From the NCBI GenBank assembly GCA_040006895.1, contig JBDTWB010000063.1, positions 1 to 20,167 of the forward strand: a DNA stretch of 20,167 bases, read 5' to 3'. Shown in pieces: positions 1 to 8,478 of the stretch (its first letter is position 1; each line of letters starts with the position of its first letter). Both the position numbers and the translations under genes were made by a program. A model generated the notes under the pieces. The model was given only the letters and a program-made list of their open reading frames with translations, was not told the origin of the DNA and did no database searches. This DNA comes from CAIWHR01 sp040006895. GTDB taxonomy: Bacteria > Pseudomonadota > Gammaproteobacteria > Burkholderiales > Casimicrobiaceae.

Positions 1-6
1 CGCCCA

Positions 7-25
7 CCCCCTCCCGAGGAGGGGG
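7..25. repeat. 8-bp perfect hairpin at the left edge, possible terminator or intergenic repeat
   Basis: CCCCCTCC (7-14) and GGAGGGGG (18-25) form an 8-bp perfect stem with a CGA loop. It lies about 29 bp beyond the stop codon of the DUF58 gene on the minus strand. No T-run follows on either strand, so a classical intrinsic terminator is not supported. GC-rich hairpins of this kind are often dispersed intergenic repeats in betaproteobacteria, which is inference here. Confidence 0.4.
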
Positions 26-53
26 CGAGCGCCTTGGGACGGCCCCGCGGCGC

Positions 54-995
54 TCATGGGGTGCTGTGTTGCAGATGTTTGGGTAGCGAGCCGCCGCCGG
101 CCAGCCGGCTGCGCTGCTTGCGCAGGTCGGCGAAGCGCATGATGGCGTCGACCAGATCGTCCGCAGTCGAGAGCTCGAGGGCGTCCACTCCTGCTTGCAT
201 GAAGGCGCTGCGCAACTCGAGCTCGCGGGCCCGCGCGGCCTCCGCGAAGCGCTTGCGAAACGACCGATCGTGGGTGTCGACGAAGAGCTGCTCGCCGGTT
301 TCGGCGTCCTGGATCACCAGCATGCCGAGGTCGGGCAGTTCCATCTCCAGCGGATCGTAGAGCCGCACGGCGATGACCTCGTGGCGACGCGCCAACTGGG
401 CAATTGCGCGCGCCCAGTCTGGTGCGCTGATGAAGTCGGAGACCACGAACACCAGCGAGCGCCGCTTGATCGCTTGCGCGGCGGTGCGCAGGAACGCGCC
501 GAGGTCGGTCGGGGTGGTCGTCATGGCGCGCGCGCGGGTGGTCATGGCATGCAGCAGGTGCAGAACGTGCCGCCGCCCGCTGCGGGGCATGATCACGGTG
601 TCGACCTCGGAGCCGTAGAACAGCGCCCCCACGCGGTTGCCGTGGCGGGTGAGGAGCCGTGCGAGCACGGTGACGAACTCCGCCGAGACCGATTGCTTGC
701 GCACCGCCTGCGAGCCGAAGTCGACCGAGGGGGAAAGATCGAGCAGGAACCACGCCTCGACTTCGCGCTCCTCGTTGTACTCCCGCACGTAGGGCGTCTG
801 CAGCCGCGCGGTGACGTTCCAGTCGATATGGCGCACGTCATCGTTGTACTGGTACTCGCGCAAGTCGGCGAGATCCAGTCCGAAGCCGCGGAAGAGCGTG
901 CGGTAGTCCCCGTGCAGCACGCCGTCGAGCCGACGCATCACCGTCCACTCGAGGCGGCGCAGTACGTGCTCAGGACCGGGCGGCGACGCGGACAT
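54..995 (-). CDS. DUF58 domain-containing protein (MoxR partner)
   Basis: This is a soluble DUF58 protein of about 313 residues with no obvious membrane segment. The family signature DDVRHIDW is at residues 52-59, followed by VREYNEERE. A VWA-like strand LLDLSPS carries a DxSxS metal-site motif at residues 86-90. DUF58 proteins are usually encoded beside MoxR AAA+ ATPases and are thought to work with them in chaperone-like assembly or activation of metal-dependent or envelope proteins; the target here is unknown. I chose the ATG at 995 (MSASPPG), which overlaps the end of the moxR gene by 26 bp. Another ATG at 1028 would add 11 residues, and neither has a strong ribosome site. The overlap implies translational coupling with moxR. 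Further operon genes could lie beyond the left edge. Confidence 0.9.
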   Translation of the reverse strand: MSASPPGPEHVLRRLEWTVMRRLDGVLHGDYRTLFRGFGLDLADLREYQYNDDVRHIDWNVTARLQTPYVREYNEEREVEAWFLLDLSPSVDFGSQAVRKQSVSAEFVTVLARLLTRHGNRVGALFYGSEVDTVIMPRSGRRHVLHLLHAMTTRARAMTTTPTDLGAFLRTAAQAIKRRSLVFVVSDFISAPDWARAIAQLARRHEVIAVRLYDPLEMELPDLGMLVIQDAETGEQLFVDTHDRSFRKRFAEAARARELELRSAFMQAGVDALELSTADDLVDAIMRFADLRKQRSRLAGGGSLPKHLQHSTP

Positions 996-1986
996 GGGTG
1001 TCGAGGGGCTTGTCGGGGGCGCGTACATTCTCCATCACCCGGCGGACGATATCGTCCGCGGAAAGCGAGCTGGCCAACGCCTCGTACGACAACACCAGGC
1101 GATGGCGGAGCACGTCCGGGGCGATGTCGGTGACGTCCTCCGGCAGCACGTAGTCGCGACCACGCAGGAAGGCAAGGGCGCGTCCGCCTTCGATAAGGTG
1201 GATCGAGGCGCGCGGACTCGCGCCGTAGGTCAGGTACTGTCCCACGTCCTTGATGCCGTAGCGCTCGGGCTCGCGCGTGGCCGCGACCATGCGCACGGCG
1301 TACTGTATGAGGGACGGGTCCACGTAGCTCTGTCGGCACTCGCGCTGCAACGCAGAGAGTTGCTCGGTGGTCGCGACCGGCACTACTGACGCGGCCGGGC
1401 CCGTGACCCGCTCGACGATCACGAACTCCTCCTCCTCGCTGGGATAGCCGACCAGCACCTTCATCATGAAGCGATCGACCTGCGCCTCGGGAAGGGGATA
1501 GGTGCCTTCGGTTTCGATCGGATTCTGGGTGGCCATCACCAGGAACGGTTCGGGCACGAGATGGGTCTCCCCGGCGATCGTGACCTGATACTCCTGCATC
1601 ACCTCGAGCAGGGCACTTTGCACCTTGGCCGGCGCGCGATTGATTTCGTCGGCGAGCAGCAGGTTGGTGAAGACCGGGCCGAGCGAAGTGGTGAAGTCGC
1701 TGGTCTTCTGGTTGTACACCCGCGTGCCGACCAGGTCGGCGGGCACGAGGTCGGGAGTGAACTGGATGCGACGGTACGTGCCGCGAATGGTGCGCGCCAG
1801 GGTCTTGACCGTGAGGGTCTTGGCAAGTCCGGGCACGCCTTCGACCAGCAGGTGGCCCTGGGCGAGAATCGCCACCAGCACCCGCTCCAGGAAGTGATCC
1901 TGGCCGACCACGACTTTCTTCACCTCGTAGAGGATGCGCTCCATGAGCGTTGCCACCTCGGTGCGCCCGCTTGGCTTGTTTTCCAT
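970..1986 (-). CDS. MoxR family AAA+ ATPase
   Basis: This is a MoxR-type AAA+ ATPase of about 338 residues. Walker A is GVPGLAKT (residues 50-57), Walker B is LLLADE (109-114) followed by INRAPAKVQSALLEVMQE, and the sensor-1 region is MATQNPIETEGTYPLPEAQ near 151-169. The C-terminal AAA lid with SPRAS and the RDYVLPEDV stretch is typical of the family. MoxR proteins act as cytoplasmic chaperone-like ATPases, often with DUF58 or VWA partners. I chose the ATG at 1986 because AGGA lies 5 nt upstream; an in-frame ATG at 2013 lacks such a site. The gene follows the S1C protease by about 70 bp and overlaps the downstream DUF58 gene, so the three may be cotranscribed. The family call is secure; the substrate is not known. 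Confidence 0.94.
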   Translation of the reverse strand: MENKPSGRTEVATLMERILYEVKKVVVGQDHFLERVLVAILAQGHLLVEGVPGLAKTLTVKTLARTIRGTYRRIQFTPDLVPADLVGTRVYNQKTSDFTTSLGPVFTNLLLADEINRAPAKVQSALLEVMQEYQVTIAGETHLVPEPFLVMATQNPIETEGTYPLPEAQVDRFMMKVLVGYPSEEEEFVIVERVTGPAASVVPVATTEQLSALQRECRQSYVDPSLIQYAVRMVAATREPERYGIKDVGQYLTYGASPRASIHLIEGGRALAFLRGRDYVLPEDVTDIAPDVLRHRLVLSYEALASSLSADDIVRRVMENVRAPDKPLDTHVRVAARS

Positions 1987-2056
1987 TGCGTTCCTGTGTG
2001 AGACGCCGCGCAATCGCGACGGAAGTTCAGCACGTTGCCGTGATCGGCGACGGGCG

Positions 2057-2965
2057 TCAGAAAGGGGACAGTCCGACCGCGCTCGCGGCGTTCTCGATCG
2101 GCACTGCGAAGCCGATGCCGACGAACACCCGCTGCTCGGTCGGATTGAGGATGGCCGTGACGATGCCGACCACTTCGCCGTCCATGGTGACGAGCGGTCC
2201 GCCCGAGTTGCCCGGATTGGCCGCGGCGTCGAACTGGATGAGGTTGGTCAGTACGCGCTTGCCTTCGGGCGAACGGTACTCGCGAGCGAGACCCGACACC
2301 ACGCCGGCCGACGCCGAGGGGCCGATGCCGAACGGAAAGCCGACCGCGACCACCTGGTCGCCGACGTTGAGATCGGCGGTCGAGCGCAGCGTCGCGGACA
2401 TCAGATCGTCGGGGATCTTGGTCGCCTTGATGACCGCGAGGTCGTTCTCGGGCTGCACCGACACGACATTGGCATCGGATTCGAATCCGTCGGCAAACGT
2501 CACCTTGATGCGCTTCGCATCGGACACCACGTGCAGGTTGGTGAGGATGATGCCGCTGTCGACGATGACCACGCCCGTCCCCACCCCGCGTTCCGGCGCC
2601 TTGCCATCCTCGCGCTCGTCGCCGGTGCCGAGGACGCGCACGACAGACGGACTGACGATGTCGTAAGCCTTGGCGGCGGGGGAGGCGGGCGGCAGGTTCT
2701 CGAGGGTGTGCACCACCGCGCTGTCGATGTCCTTCTGGGTCAGGGCCCGCGGTGGGGGATGCAAGCGAGTGTACGTGGCGAACAATGCCACCGTGATCAG
2801 CACGCTGGTCGCGACGAGCAGCAGCCGCTCATAGCGGCGCAGCTGCGTGGCCGCCCGGGCACGCCACGAGGGCGGCGGTGGGGGGGTGCCTGGATCGGTC
2901 GCGGGCTGTGCGGAGACGCGCGCCTTGGTGTGCGCAGAAGTGCTGTACAGCGTGGCTTTTTTCAT
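2057..2965 (-). CDS. S1C family (HtrA/DegP-like) trypsin-like serine protease, no PDZ domain
   Basis: About 302 residues from the ATG at 2965 (MKKATLYS). A single hydrophobic segment (about residues 47-65) follows a proline-rich and basic N-terminus, so it is probably anchored in the inner membrane with the protease domain in the periplasm. The catalytic triad is visible: His145 in TNLHVV, Asp175 in ENDLAVI and Ser254 in GNSGGPL. The protein ends soon after the GIGFAVPIE strand, so it has no PDZ domain, unlike DegP, DegQ or DegS. An in-frame ATG at 3073 would add 36 residues, which look unlike coding sequence for this family. It is divergent from the patatin gene and lies upstream of moxR on the same strand. 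The role is inferred to be envelope protein quality control or signalled proteolysis. Confidence 0.88.
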   Translation of the reverse strand: MKKATLYSTSAHTKARVSAQPATDPGTPPPPPSWRARAATQLRRYERLLLVATSVLITVALFATYTRLHPPPRALTQKDIDSAVVHTLENLPPASPAAKAYDIVSPSVVRVLGTGDEREDGKAPERGVGTGVVIVDSGIILTNLHVVSDAKRIKVTFADGFESDANVVSVQPENDLAVIKATKIPDDLMSATLRSTADLNVGDQVVAVGFPFGIGPSASAGVVSGLAREYRSPEGKRVLTNLIQFDAAANPGNSGGPLVTMDGEVVGIVTAILNPTEQRVFVGIGFAVPIENAASAVGLSPF

Positions 2966-3212
2966 GGCCTGGCGGGCGACGGACGAAGCGAGGATCGGAA
3001 CTAAGGGCAAGGCGAGCGGTGCGCTCTCGACCGCCGAACTCGCAAAGTACCCCAGCTGGAGCGGCCATGGCAACGGCCTTGCCGCGCGTGTCGTACCGCC
3101 CGGGCACAGACCACGCAGCGGGCCGGTGGTTCAGGCGGCCGCTCCGGGCGGCGCGCTCATGTTATGCACGGCCGATGCCGATAACGGGTGATTGACAGCC
3201 TGGAGAGCCGAG

Positions 3213-4436
3213 ATGGCGGTGGGGGGCAATAGCGCAAAGGTCCCGACCGCACTGGTGCTCACCGGCGGCGGGGCCCGCGCGGCCTATCAGGTCGGGGTGC
3301 TACGCGCCCTGGCGGAGCTATCGCCCTCCGGGGCACCCACGCCGTTCAAGGTCGTCTGCGGCACGTCGGCGGGTGCGATCAATGCCACGGCGATCGCCGC
3401 CGACGCGGGCGACTTCCGCAGGGCAGTGGGCCGGCTGGTGCGCGTCTGGAAGGACTTCCACGCCTCCCAGGTCTATCGATCCGACATGGCCGGCATGGGA
3501 CACTGCGCCGCGCGGTGGTTCTGGTCCCTCGTCGGGGGCGGGATGCCCCGGCACGGTGCAGTCTCGCTCCTCGACAACGGTCCGCTGGCGCGACTCCTTG
3601 CCCGGGAGGTCGACTTCAGCGGTATCGCCGGGGGCGTCGCCAACGGCGACCTGGCGGCCCTCGCCGTGACGGCCTCCGGATACAGCTCCGGGCATTCGGT
3701 ATCGTTTTTTCAGGGCCAGCCGGCCATTGCGCCGTGGCAGCGCGCCCGACGCCTCGGCGTACCGGCCGAGATCGGCATCGACCACCTCATGGCGTCGGCG
3801 GCCATCCCGTTCATGTTCCCGCCCACGCGGATCGGTGACGAGTACTTCGGCGACGGCTCGATGCGCCAGATCGCCCCAATCAGTCCGGCCCTGCACCTCG
3901 GCGCCGACCGCGTGCTGGTGGTCTCGGTGTCGCGCCGCGCCGATGGCGATGCCGTACGGAGCCAGGGCTGTCCTTCGCTCGCCCAGATCGCGGGCCATGC
4001 GCTCAACAGCATCTTCACCGACGGCCTGGAGGCCGATCTCGAGCGGCTTGCGCGCACCAACCAGGCACTGGCGTGCATTGCCCCGCACGCCTTGGCCGAA
4101 GGCCTCGAGCTGCGCCATGTCGGTTGCCTGGTGCTCTCGCCCTCCGAAGAGATCGACCGGATCGCGGTGCGGCACCTGCACAGCCTGCCGGGTACGGTGC
4201 GCTATTGCCTGCGCGGCATAGGCGCCATGCGGCGCAGCGGCAGCAACCTGGCAAGCTACGTGCTGTTCGAGCGCACGTTCTGCCGCGCCCTGATGCGGCT
4301 GGGCCACGCCGACACGATGGCGCGACGGGAGGAAATCATCGCCTTCCTGGGACTGCCGGGGGGACACCGGCGTCGCGTCACCGCGCCGCGGCCTACCCAC
4401 GCCAGCCCCACCGCGATCGAGAGGATTGCGGCGTGA
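3213..4436 (+). CDS. Patatin-like phospholipase family protein
   Basis: This patatin-fold acyl hydrolase has about 407 residues. The oxyanion-hole loop TGGGARAAYQVG is near residues 17-28, the nucleophile elbow GTSAG has Ser52, and the dyad Asp214 lies in FGDGS. ASAAIPFMFPP precedes the Asp motif as in other bacterial patatin-like proteins. No signal peptide is seen, so it is probably cytoplasmic, with action on phospholipids or other acyl esters inferred from the family. I chose ATG 3213 because GGAGA lies 7 nt upstream; an in-frame TTG at 3192 lacks a site. The C-terminal 150 residues contain a region rich in Arg and His with no motif I recognise. It is monocistronic as far as the window shows and divergent from the S1C protease. 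Confidence 0.92.
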   Translation: MAVGGNSAKVPTALVLTGGGARAAYQVGVLRALAELSPSGAPTPFKVVCGTSAGAINATAIAADAGDFRRAVGRLVRVWKDFHASQVYRSDMAGMGHCAARWFWSLVGGGMPRHGAVSLLDNGPLARLLAREVDFSGIAGGVANGDLAALAVTASGYSSGHSVSFFQGQPAIAPWQRARRLGVPAEIGIDHLMASAAIPFMFPPTRIGDEYFGDGSMRQIAPISPALHLGADRVLVVSVSRRADGDAVRSQGCPSLAQIAGHALNSIFTDGLEADLERLARTNQALACIAPHALAEGLELRHVGCLVLSPSEEIDRIAVRHLHSLPGTVRYCLRGIGAMRRSGSNLASYVLFERTFCRALMRLGHADTMARREEIIAFLGLPGGHRRRVTAPRPTHASPTAIERIAA

Positions 4437-4705
4437 AGCCTTCAGGTCAGCCCGCGCGGACCCTGACCGCGATGGCAGGAGCTTCGTTCACCGAAGCTGA
4501 AACACGTCGGGTCGGCTGTAATGGCCGACCACGTCGGCTGCCTTGGCGATCAGGCGTTAGGTCTTGAACCGCGCACGCCGTGGCATCGAAAGGAACCCTG
4601 CCCGCCTGCACCACCGCGACCGATACGCTCGTTGCCGTCGCTGCGCTCATCGCGTCCTCGGCCATTATTTTGGCCGCTCGTTGATCGCTGCGGGCTCGGC
4701 GTGGC
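4437..4705. other. Convergent intergenic region with three hairpins
   Basis: This 269-bp gap separates the patatin gene (plus) from the threonine ammonia-lyase gene (minus). It holds three inverted repeats: AGCTTCG/CGAAGCT (4480-4486, 4492-4498), GGTCGGC/GCCGACC (4510-4516, 4524-4530) and CGGCCA/TGGCCG (4659-4664, 4671-4676). The first two are placed to act after the patatin gene and the third after the lyase gene. None has a clean T-run, so termination is plausible but not proved. I see no convincing gene here. Confidence 0.4.
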
Positions 4706-5911
4706 TCAGCCGACCACGCTGATCTGAGCCTCGGCGAGCACCCGCATCAGGCGCTCGACGTGGTCGTGACCGGTGGTTTCCACCACGCACACGACGCGCA
4801 CGGCCGAAAGATCGGGTCCGGAGAACGCGCGGTCGTGCATGATCTCCTTGATCGACGCACCGGTCGACGCGATCACCTGAGAGAGTCGCGCAAGGCCGCC
4901 GGGGCGGTCCATGATCGATACCGTGAAGCGGGCAAGGCGGCCGTCGGCGACGAGCCCCGTCTCGATCACACGGTCCAGCAGGGTGAGGTCGATGTTGCCG
5001 CCGGACAGGATCAACACGACCCGGCGTCCCTTGAGATGATCGAGCTTGCCGGCCAGGAACGCGGCGAGAGGTGTGGCGCCGCCGCCTTCGACCACGCTCT
5101 TCTCGAGCTCGATCAGGCGCAGGATGCCGAGCGCAATGCTCGCCTCGTCGACGGTGATCACCCGATCGATCACGCCCTGCAACGCGGCGAACGGCAGGTC
5201 GCCGATCTGCGCGACGGCGAGGCCATCGGCTAGCGTGGGTTGGACCGTGACCGTCGTGGGATGGCCCGCCGCGAGCGCGGCGGTCAGGCAGGCGGCGTGC
5301 GCGGGCTCGACCCCGATCACCTCGACCGCCGGCCGACGCCCCTTGATGGCGATGCCCATGCCGGCGATGAGCCCACCACCACCGACCGGCACGACCACCG
5401 CCTCGACGTCGGGGGTCTGGTCGAGGACCTCGAGCCCCATCGTCCCCTGGCCGGCGATCACGTCTTGGTTGTCGTACGGCGAGATGAATGTCAGTCCAGC
5501 GAGCGCCGCCCGTCGGCCCGCCTCGGCGCGGGCATCGGCCACGCCGTCGCCGTGCAGCACCACCGTTGCGCCCAGCGCTCGGCAGTTGGTGACCTTGGTG
5601 AGCGCCGCGAAAACGGGCATCACCACGGTCGTCGGAATGCCGAGGAGCCCGCCGTGATACGCGATGCCCTGGCCGTGATTGCCCGCCGAGGCGACGATCA
5701 CACCGCGCGCGCGTTGCTCGGCAGTAAGGCGCAGAAGCGCGTTGCGCGCGCCGCGTTCCTTGAAGCTGCCGGTGCGCTGCAGATAGTCGAGCTTGCAGTA
5801 GATGCGCGCCCCGGTCAGTTCCGACAGCGGGATCGATTCGACGCAGGGCGACAGGTACACACCGCCGGCGAGGCGGTCGCGCGCGGCCTCGATGTCGGCG
5901 AGGGTGATCAC
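4706..5911 (-). CDS. ilvA: Threonine ammonia-lyase with one C-terminal ACT domain
   Basis: This PLP-dependent lyase (401 residues) converts threonine to 2-oxobutanoate and ammonia, the first step of isoleucine synthesis. The PLP lysine is K51 in SFKERGA. SAGNHGQG (75-82) binds substrate, PVGGGGLIAG (175-184) binds the cofactor phosphate, and SGGN is at 303-306. An ACT domain spans about 327-401, with RPGGLARL at its start. The single short ACT domain matches the 400-residue class rather than the longer E. coli IlvA with two ACT-like units. The start is GTG at 5911 with GGGA a few bases upstream, only 10 bp after the phosphohexomutase stop, so the two are probably cotranscribed. The ACT domain suggests allosteric control by amino acids. 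A serine/threonine dehydratase of the catabolic TdcB type is the alternative. Confidence 0.93.
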   Translation of the reverse strand: MITLADIEAARDRLAGGVYLSPCVESIPLSELTGARIYCKLDYLQRTGSFKERGARNALLRLTAEQRARGVIVASAGNHGQGIAYHGGLLGIPTTVVMPVFAALTKVTNCRALGATVVLHGDGVADARAEAGRRAALAGLTFISPYDNQDVIAGQGTMGLEVLDQTPDVEAVVVPVGGGGLIAGMGIAIKGRRPAVEVIGVEPAHAACLTAALAAGHPTTVTVQPTLADGLAVAQIGDLPFAALQGVIDRVITVDEASIALGILRLIELEKSVVEGGGATPLAAFLAGKLDHLKGRRVVLILSGGNIDLTLLDRVIETGLVADGRLARFTVSIMDRPGGLARLSQVIASTGASIKEIMHDRAFSGPDLSAVRVVCVVETTGHDHVERLMRVLAEAQISVVG

Positions 5912-5921
5912 ACCATCCCGA

Positions 5922-7313
5922 TCAGAACGGGATCTCGATGCCGGGCTTGGCGTCGCGCAGCACGCGGCGGAACTCCGCCTTGATGCGCTCCAGTGCCTCG
6001 GGGTTTTCGGCCTCGAAGCGCAGCACCACGACCGGGGTCGTGTTCGAGCCGCGGGCGAGGCCGAAGCCGTCGGGATACTCGACCCGAAGGCCGTCGATGC
6101 GGATCACGTCGGTCGCGCCCGGGAATGCGGCGCTGACGCCAAGCTGCGCGACGAGGGCGTGGTGCTCGCCCTCTGCGCACTGGATGCTGATCTCGGGCGT
6201 GGCGAGCGCGTCCGGCAGGTTGTGCAGCACCGCGGAGGGATCGTCGAACGCCGAGAGGATCTCGAGCAATCGCGCGCCGGCGTACAGGCCGTCGTCGAAG
6301 CCGTACCAACGTTCCTTGAAGAAGGTGTGGCCGCTCATCTCGCCGGCGAGATCGGCGCCGATCTCCTTCATCTTGGCCTTGATGAGGGAATGCCCGGTCT
6401 TCCACAGGAACGGCTTGCCGCCGTGCTGCTCGATCCACGGCTTCAGGTTGCGTGACGACTTCACGTCGTACATCACCGTCGCACCCGGCTTGCGGGCAAG
6501 CATGTCGGCTGCGAACAGCATCAGCTGGCGATCGGAATAGATGAGCGTGCCATCCTTGGTTACCACACCCAGCCGGTCGCCGTCGCCGTCGAAGGCGAGC
6601 CCGAGCTCCTCATTGCCGGCGCGAACGAGCTTGATCAGGTCGACGAGATTTTCCGGCTGCGACGGGTCGGGATGATGATGCGGGAAGTGGCCGTCGACCT
6701 CGCAGTAGAGCTCGGTCACCTCGCAGCCGAGCCGACGATACAACTCGGGCGCATAGGCACCTGGCACGCCGCTGCCGCAATCGACGGCGATGTGCATCGG
6801 TCGCTGCAACTTGATGTCGGTGACGATGCGATCGATATAGGCCGCGGCGATGTCCTCGGTGCGATAGGAGCCGCTGCCCCTGCGGACATCATCCGACTCG
6901 ATACGGTGGCGCAGTGCCTGGATGGACTCGCCGGACAGGGTCTCGCCGTCGATGACCATCTTGAGGCCGTTGTAGTCCGGCGGGTTGTGACTGCCGGTGA
7001 CCATGACCGAACATTGGGTGCCCAGATGATGCGCGGCGAAATATGTCATCGGGGTCGCGACCATGCCGATGTCGACCACGTTGGCCCCGGCCGCGCGGAT
7101 GCCGTCGGCGAGCGCAACCGCGAGCTCCGGTCCGGAAAGCCGGCCGTCGCGACCGATGACGATGGTGTCGCGCCCGGCCTGCAGGGCCAGCGTGCCGAGG
7201 CCTTGGCCGATCATGCGCACGACAGGAGCGGTCAAGGTGCGGCCGACAATCCCGCGGATATCGTAGGCCTTGAAGATTTCAGGAGGCAGGGCGGCTGGGG
7301 CTGTTGAGGGCAT
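5922..7313 (-). CDS. algC: Phosphomannomutase/phosphoglucomutase (AlgC type)
   Basis: The enzyme is an alpha-D-phosphohexomutase that interconverts hexose 1- and 6-phosphates, feeding nucleotide sugars for LPS or exopolysaccharide. From the ATG at 7313 it is 463 residues, the same length as Pseudomonas AlgC. Visible motifs are FKAYDIRG near the start, the phosphoserine loop VTGSHNPPDYNG (Ser108), the metal loop DGDGDR (242-247), the sugar-binding loop GEMSGH (324-329) and the C-terminal phosphate loop RGSNTTP. An in-frame start at 7355 would add 14 residues outside the family alignment. Neither start has a strong ribosome site. It lies just upstream of the threonine ammonia-lyase gene, an association with no obvious metabolic logic. 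The family call is secure; preference for mannose or glucose is not decided by sequence. Confidence 0.93.
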   Translation of the reverse strand: MPSTAPAALPPEIFKAYDIRGIVGRTLTAPVVRMIGQGLGTLALQAGRDTIVIGRDGRLSGPELAVALADGIRAAGANVVDIGMVATPMTYFAAHHLGTQCSVMVTGSHNPPDYNGLKMVIDGETLSGESIQALRHRIESDDVRRGSGSYRTEDIAAAYIDRIVTDIKLQRPMHIAVDCGSGVPGAYAPELYRRLGCEVTELYCEVDGHFPHHHPDPSQPENLVDLIKLVRAGNEELGLAFDGDGDRLGVVTKDGTLIYSDRQLMLFAADMLARKPGATVMYDVKSSRNLKPWIEQHGGKPFLWKTGHSLIKAKMKEIGADLAGEMSGHTFFKERWYGFDDGLYAGARLLEILSAFDDPSAVLHNLPDALATPEISIQCAEGEHHALVAQLGVSAAFPGATDVIRIDGLRVEYPDGFGLARGSNTTPVVVLRFEAENPEALERIKAEFRRVLRDAKPGIEIPF

Positions 7314-7463
7314 GAAGGACTCGATGGATCGTCGCGGCGGGGCTGGCCGGGCCACGCGATGCGACGCGACACTCGAAACGCAGAAACTCCGACGGCGCCG
7401 GCCTCGAGCGCGTTACGTCGGAACGGACCGGAAGGGCGCCGGGCCACCTTGTCAATCACGGCC

Positions 7464-7489
7464 ACCGGCATCCGGCCGCGGCTGCCGGT
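7464..7489 (-). terminator. Weak hairpin at the end of the YheT-like hydrolase gene
   Basis: ACCGGCA (7464-7470) and TGCCGGT (7483-7489) form a 7-bp stem that begins in the hydrolase stop codon. No T-run follows on the minus strand. The 175-bp gap from 7314 to 7488 otherwise shows no gene; it must hold any separate promoter for the phosphohexomutase, but I cannot point to one. Confidence 0.25.
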
Positions 7490-8478
7490 CAGGTGCGGTG
7501 CTGGAAGAATTGTAGCAACCGCTGCGGCAGCCACTCGGGACTGCCCGGAAACGGCCCGGCAAGGAAGCCGACATGCCCGCCCTGCGGCGGCCGTTCAACG
7601 GCCACGTGACGGCTCGCGGCACTCGCTTCGGGCAGCGAGCCGATCGGCACGAAGGGATCGTTGCGCGCATTGAGCACGAGGGTGGGCACGCCGATGTGCA
7701 GCAGCCACGGCGCCGCCGAGGCACGACGCCAGTAGTCCTCGGTGTCGGCGAAGCCATGGAGGGGCGCCGTGACGACGTCGTCGAAGGCGTACAGCGAGCG
7801 CGCCTGCCGGATACGGGCAGAATCGAGAAGCCCGGGATAGCGCTGTGCCATCGCGAGGCTCTTCGGCTTCAGGCTGCCGAGAAAGTGGTGCGCATAGACA
7901 CGATTGAACCCGCGACCGAGCGCATGCCCCGCCGCCGTGAGGTCGAGCGGGGCCGAGACCGCGGCGGCTGCGACCACGAGCCGGCGTCCGGCCGCGCCCA
8001 CGCGTCCGAGCCAATTCAGCAGCGCGCTGCCGCCCAGGGAAACGCCGGCGGCGTACAGCGGCGCGCCGGGGGCACGTGCGGCCACGGCGGCGAGGATGGC
8101 GCCAATTTCCTCGTGGTCGCCGGAGTGGTAGGCGCGCGGCATCCGGTTGATCTCGCCGCTGCAGCCCCGGAAGTGCGGCACGACCCCGCGCCAGCCGCGC
8201 GCGGCGACGTAGCACATCATGGCGCGGGCGTAGTGCGAATCCGAGCTGCCTTCCAGGCCGTGGAAGAGGACGACCAGCGGTGCCGGGGCGGCGGAGCCGT
8301 CCGAGCGCGCGCCGACCCAGTCGAAATCCCAGAAATCGCCGTCGGCGGTTGTCACGCGCTCGCGCCGGTACGTCACCCGGGCGCGGCGCAGGAAGAAGGG
8401 ATAGATCGTCTGGGCATGCCCGCCAGGCAGCCAGCGCGGTGCGACGTAGGTCGGCCGTGCGTGGGCGGGAACCGTCAC
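7489..8478 (-). CDS. yheT: YheT-like alpha/beta hydrolase
   Basis: This alpha/beta-hydrolase fold protein has 329 residues and belongs to the YheT/ABHD1-3 (UPF0017) group. It contains HGLEGSSDSHYA (oxyanion region) and HFRGCSGE. The nucleophile elbow GVSLGGS has Ser147, the acid Asp274 lies in NARNDPFVP, and the base His302 lies in PPQGGHVGF. This is the full Ser-Asp-His triad. The reading frame stays open further upstream, but that part overlaps the preceding gene and is arginine-rich shadow sequence. I chose the GTG at 8478, where GTGA makes a 4-bp overlap with the phosphotransferase stop codon, as expected for coupled translation. The physiological substrate of YheT proteins is not settled; esterase activity on short acyl esters is known in the family. 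Confidence 0.9.
   Translation of the reverse strand: MTVPAHARPTYVAPRWLPGGHAQTIYPFFLRRARVTYRRERVTTADGDFWDFDWVGARSDGSAAPAPLVVLFHGLEGSSDSHYARAMMCYVAARGWRGVVPHFRGCSGEINRMPRAYHSGDHEEIGAILAAVAARAPGAPLYAAGVSLGGSALLNWLGRVGAAGRRLVVAAAAVSAPLDLTAAGHALGRGFNRVYAHHFLGSLKPKSLAMAQRYPGLLDSARIRQARSLYAFDDVVTAPLHGFADTEDYWRRASAAPWLLHIGVPTLVLNARNDPFVPIGSLPEASAASRHVAVERPPQGGHVGFLAGPFPGSPEWLPQRLLQFFQHRT

Noticed and set aside
1934..3004. Long plus-strand open frame opposite the protease gene
   Set aside because: The composition is typical of antisense GC-rich frames, and the opposite strand encodes a protease with an intact triad.
3318..4400. Long minus-strand open frame opposite the patatin gene
   Set aside because: No motif; the plus strand has patatin catalytic residues in order.
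4447..4665. A 72-codon minus-strand frame in the convergent gap
   Set aside because: It has no ribosome site or family resemblance and overlaps hairpins; I treat the gap as noncoding.
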